A stretch of 64,000 bases of DNA from Paraburkholderia sp. CNPSo 3274 (GTDB lineage: Bacteria > Pseudomonadota > Gammaproteobacteria > Burkholderiales > Burkholderiaceae): assembly GCF_024206475.1 (NCBI RefSeq), contig NZ_JAMBPR010000002.1:124001-188000 (forward strand). The letters run 5' to 3'. The notes under the pieces were generated by a model. It saw nothing but the letters and a program-made list of their open reading frames with translations, was not told where the DNA came from and searched no databases. Shown piece by piece: positions 61,667 to 64,000 of the stretch. The translations under genes and the position numbers were made by a program. The first letter of the stretch is position 1. Each line of letters opens with the position of its first letter.

Positions 61667-63715
61667 CTACACGGCGGCCGCAATGGCCTCAATCAGCCCG
61701 TGCAGCGCAATGCGCCAAGCTTCGCTGTTCGGGCCTTCAGTCAGCAGCGCGCCGACCACCTCCCGATGCAACGCATCGCGCTGCGCGCCCGCGGGCAGAA
61801 TACCGCCGAAGCCCGCCAGCGACTGTGCGAGCGGCGCGCTGCCGCCCTCGCCTTCTTCGTGCGTCAAGGCTCGCAAGAGGTCTTGCGCCGCTTCGGGCAC
61901 GGCCGCGATCATGAGCATGCGTTCTTCCCAGATCACGAAGCGGGCGAGCCGCGCAAGCAGGCTTTCCCTTCCGGCGTCGCCTTCGATGTTCGCGGTCGCG
62001 GCGAAGGCCGGCGTCGTGTCGAGCCATTCGATGAGGCGTGTGCCTTCCATTGGCCTCGCGATGACATAGCCCTGCGCGCCGTCCACGGCGAGAATGGCGA
62101 GCGCGCGAAGCAGGTCGAGCGTATCGACGCCTTCGGCAAGCACGAGCTTGCCTAGCGAATGGCCGAGGCGCGTCAACTGGTAAATCACGCGCAGCGTATC
62201 GAGCGCCTCGCCGCCGCTCACCTTCACCATCTCGCGGTCGAGCTTGATCCAGTCGAACGGCAATTCACGCAGTCGGGTAAGGCCGCTGTGCCCGGCACCG
62301 AGATCGTCCTGCGCGAGCAGCACGCCCAGCTCACGAAACTTCGCGAGAATGGCGCGCTGCCCCTGTCTCAGTGAAAGTGCTTCGTTTTCCAGAACTTCCA
62401 GCGTGAGCCGCGCAGCCGGGCAACGGTGCGCGGCCAGCGCGGTGCGGGTGGCTTCGAAATAGCGGATGTCGTTGAGCGCCGCCGGCGGCAAGTTGATCGA
62501 GACATCGAGGTCGCGGCCCCTGGCGTACCAGCGTTCGCGGTCGGCGAGCGCCTGGTCGATGCCGCGTGCGAAGAGCGCAAGCAGATCGTCGGAGGAGAGC
62601 GCCGAGAGAAACACGTCGGGCACGAGCAGGCGCTCGCCATCACGCAGGCGCGCCAGCGCTTCGACCTTGGTCGCCTTGCCCGTCGTGAGGCTGAGCAGCG
62701 GCTGATAGTGCATTTCCAGGGCGCCGGTGCGCACGAGCGCCGCCCAATGCTGGCGCACGCTCACCGGCACCGCGGCGCTCAGGCCGTCGTTGGCGGCGAT
62801 ACGCATCGCGGCGCAGCCCAGCAGCGTTTGCAGCAGATCGACGAAAGCCACCTGATCGGGCCCGACGAAGCCACCCGGAAACGCGCTATACAAACTCAGC
62901 ACGGCGAGCGGCGGCTGCCCGGGCGCGGCCAGCGGAATCGCCACCGAAGAGCGCACGCCTTCGTGCGCCGCGAGATCGCGCCACGACGCGACGAGCGGAT
63001 CGGTCTGATAGTTGACCACGCGCTCGGGCTTGCCGCTGCGCCACGCGCGCCCAATGGCCCCCTGCCCTTGCGGATGATCGGCGCGCACGCTGATTTCCTG
63101 ATCGTGCCCGGCGAGCACGTTGAGCATGCCGCCTTCCGTCTTGCCGCCCGCGCCGGCCTCGAAGTGGAAAATGCCCGCTTCGTCGGGACGGCCGATGGTG
63201 CAGGCGCTCACTTCGTCGTGCGCCGCCAGCGCGGCGATCACCTGGTCGATGAAATTCGTGTAGCTGCCCGCTTCCCACACAAGACGCGTGATGCGCAACA
63301 GCGTCTCCTGCTGCGAATCCTGTACGGCCTGATACGCCTTAAGTTGCCACGCGAGGTCGGTGGTCAGGCGGCGCGCGTAGAGCGAGAGCTGCTGCGTGCT
63401 CACGATGCGGCCAACGTCCGCGTAAATCAGCTCCTGAAGAATGCCGCGGCTGCGCACGAGTTCTTCCTTGTCGAGACCGACAATGGCATGAATGCGGCCA
63501 ATGCGCTGCGCCATGTCCTCGTGCTCGCGCGCCGTCAGGCCGAGACCGGCGAGGGCAAGGAGATTCTGGATCTGGCGCGCCTTGAGGTGTGCGAGTTCTG
63601 CACCCGAAAGCATTTCGAGGATGCGGCGGGATTTGGGCAAGCGGCCCAGCTCCTCGTAGAAGCGGGTCACCACGTGGGCTGCGTGCTCGTGCAGCGCGCC
63701 AATCAGCGTTTTCAT
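61667..63715 (-). CDS. Globin-coupled GAF-EAL protein, putative c-di-GMP phosphodiesterase
   Basis: The 682-aa protein begins with a globin-coupled sensor domain (1 to about 150): RIGRIHAIVGLDKEELVRSRGILQEL, where His76 fits the proximal heme ligand. A GAF domain spans about 155-310 (WEAGSYTNFIDQVIAALAAHDEVSACTIGR; VRSSVAIPLAAPGQPPLAVLSLYS). The EAL domain from about 330 to 575 keeps the expected catalytic residues: MHYQPLLSLTTGKATKVEALARL, INLPPAAL, LEVLENEAL, AQDDLGAGHSGLTRL, IKLDREMV, AEGVDT and QGYVIARP. A further 110-residue tail is not recognised. It probably hydrolyses c-di-GMP under O2 or NO control. GAAGG precedes the ATG; stops of this gene and the MFS gene are 9 nt apart. Confidence 0.85.
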   Translation of the reverse strand: MKTLIGALHEHAAHVVTRFYEELGRLPKSRRILEMLSGAELAHLKARQIQNLLALAGLGLTAREHEDMAQRIGRIHAIVGLDKEELVRSRGILQELIYADVGRIVSTQQLSLYARRLTTDLAWQLKAYQAVQDSQQETLLRITRLVWEAGSYTNFIDQVIAALAAHDEVSACTIGRPDEAGIFHFEAGAGGKTEGGMLNVLAGHDQEISVRADHPQGQGAIGRAWRSGKPERVVNYQTDPLVASWRDLAAHEGVRSSVAIPLAAPGQPPLAVLSLYSAFPGGFVGPDQVAFVDLLQTLLGCAAMRIAANDGLSAAVPVSVRQHWAALVRTGALEMHYQPLLSLTTGKATKVEALARLRDGERLLVPDVFLSALSSDDLLALFARGIDQALADRERWYARGRDLDVSINLPPAALNDIRYFEATRTALAAHRCPAARLTLEVLENEALSLRQGQRAILAKFRELGVLLAQDDLGAGHSGLTRLRELPFDWIKLDREMVKVSGGEALDTLRVIYQLTRLGHSLGKLVLAEGVDTLDLLRALAILAVDGAQGYVIARPMEGTRLIEWLDTTPAFAATANIEGDAGRESLLARLARFVIWEERMLMIAAVPEAAQDLLRALTHEEGEGGSAPLAQSLAGFGGILPAGAQRDALHREVVGALLTEGPNSEAWRIALHGLIEAIAAAV

Positions 63716-63935
63716 TTTTGAGCCTTCGATATCGCCGCCCTGGCGTCACGGCCCGGATGTGCGAAACGGGCAGGGTGTCGCGCCAGGTTCAGGGCCGTTG
63801 TGGTCGTGAGCGGCCGCTCGAACAGCGATTCTGGCTCGCACGGAAGGAATGATACGTCATGCGCCGCCAGCGTCCGCGCGCGGAGGCAGACGCAAGGCGG
63901 TGCATGGGGCCGCTAAACGCCCCCAACGCCCGCCT

Positions 63936-64000
63936 TCAAAGCGGCGTGAGCAGCGCCTCGCCCGCGAAGTGCCGCGCCGCGTTTTCGGCGAAGTGGCGGC
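63936..64000 (-). CDS. C-terminus of a protein resembling D-2-hydroxyacid dehydrogenases (partial)
   Basis: Only the last 20 residues lie in the window: RHFAENAARHFAGEALLTPL followed by TGA at 63936. The pattern N-x2-RHFAGEALLTPL is like the end of glyoxylate/hydroxypyruvate reductase-type 2-hydroxyacid dehydrogenases. The assignment is tentative because of the short length. The 220 nt between it and the EAL gene show no other feature. Confidence 0.5.
   Translation of the reverse strand, partial: RHFAENAARHFAGEALLTPL

Noticed and set aside
1..64000. CRISPR arrays, complete insertion sequences, tRNA or rRNA genes
   Set aside because: I looked for regularly spaced repeats, transposase motifs, tRNA-like cloverleaf ends and rRNA core sequences and saw none; the only mobile-element traces are those at the ribA islet.

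Overview
The window is GC-rich, densely coded proteobacterial chromosome. Gene content (aerobic cobalamin genes with cobN plus a chlD-type gene, prpR/prpBC-acnD-prpF, DUF4148 and DUF3331 proteins, a standalone ribA) points to Burkholderiaceae, most likely Paraburkholderia or Burkholderia. This is inferred from protein families and gene order only; no rRNA or tRNA gene is visible.

Layout. (1) 1-5690 and 8448-18758 carry most of an aerobic cobalamin pathway in three blocks: cobL (partial, leftward) divergent from riboswitch-cobG-cobH-cobI-cobJ; leftward riboswitch-cobW-cobN-chlD; and rightward cobE-cobO-cobB-bluB. They cover ring contraction and methylation, cobalt insertion, a,c-amidation, adenosylation and lower-ligand (DMB) synthesis. 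cobA, cobF, cobM, cobK, cobQ, cobD, cobP, cobU and cobS are not in view. A c-di-GMP pair (Cache-GGDEF enzyme and PilZ protein) sits between the blocks. The chlD locus is split into an AAA+ frame and a VWA frame joined by an A7 slippery run, a likely programmed -1 frameshift. (2) 18766-26787: a VOC protein, a DUF4136-type lipoprotein, a response regulator/LysM-FecR/CHASE2-kinase operon, and an SH3 proline-rich secreted protein. (3) About 26943-35485: an apparent 8.5-kb integrated islet at the 3' end of ribA. It is bounded by a 24-bp near-perfect direct repeat that re-creates the last codons of ribA, carries integrase-arm-like repeats at both ends and a truncated, frameshifted integrase next to ribA. 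Its cargo is a complete chaperone-usher fimbrial operon (pilin, chaperone, usher, adhesin) flanked by broken lysR, MFS and xdhC genes. (4) 35462-48290: ribA, a CBS protein, a DUF4148 protein, an alkyladenine glycosylase, a small conserved protein, the complete 2-methylcitrate locus (prpR divergent from prpB-prpC-acnD-prpF, with a visible sigma-54 promoter and two palindromic operators), and an NlpD-like lipoprotein. (5) 49007-64000: OpgC-type acyltransferase, esterase, AI-2E transporter-family protein, DUF3331 protein, thioesterase, B12-dependent ribonucleotide reductase, a LysR-controlled acyl-CoA dehydrogenase/CoA-transferase/MFS operon, and a globin-GAF-EAL protein; the window ends in a partial gene resembling a 2-hydroxyacid dehydrogenase C-terminus.

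Links between genes: the B12 genes are riboswitch-controlled and the class II ribonucleotide reductase is a consumer of the product. c-di-GMP is made (GGDEF), bound (PilZ) and probably degraded (globin-GAF-EAL) by proteins in the window. The propionate locus is self-contained and uses the B12-independent methylcitrate route.
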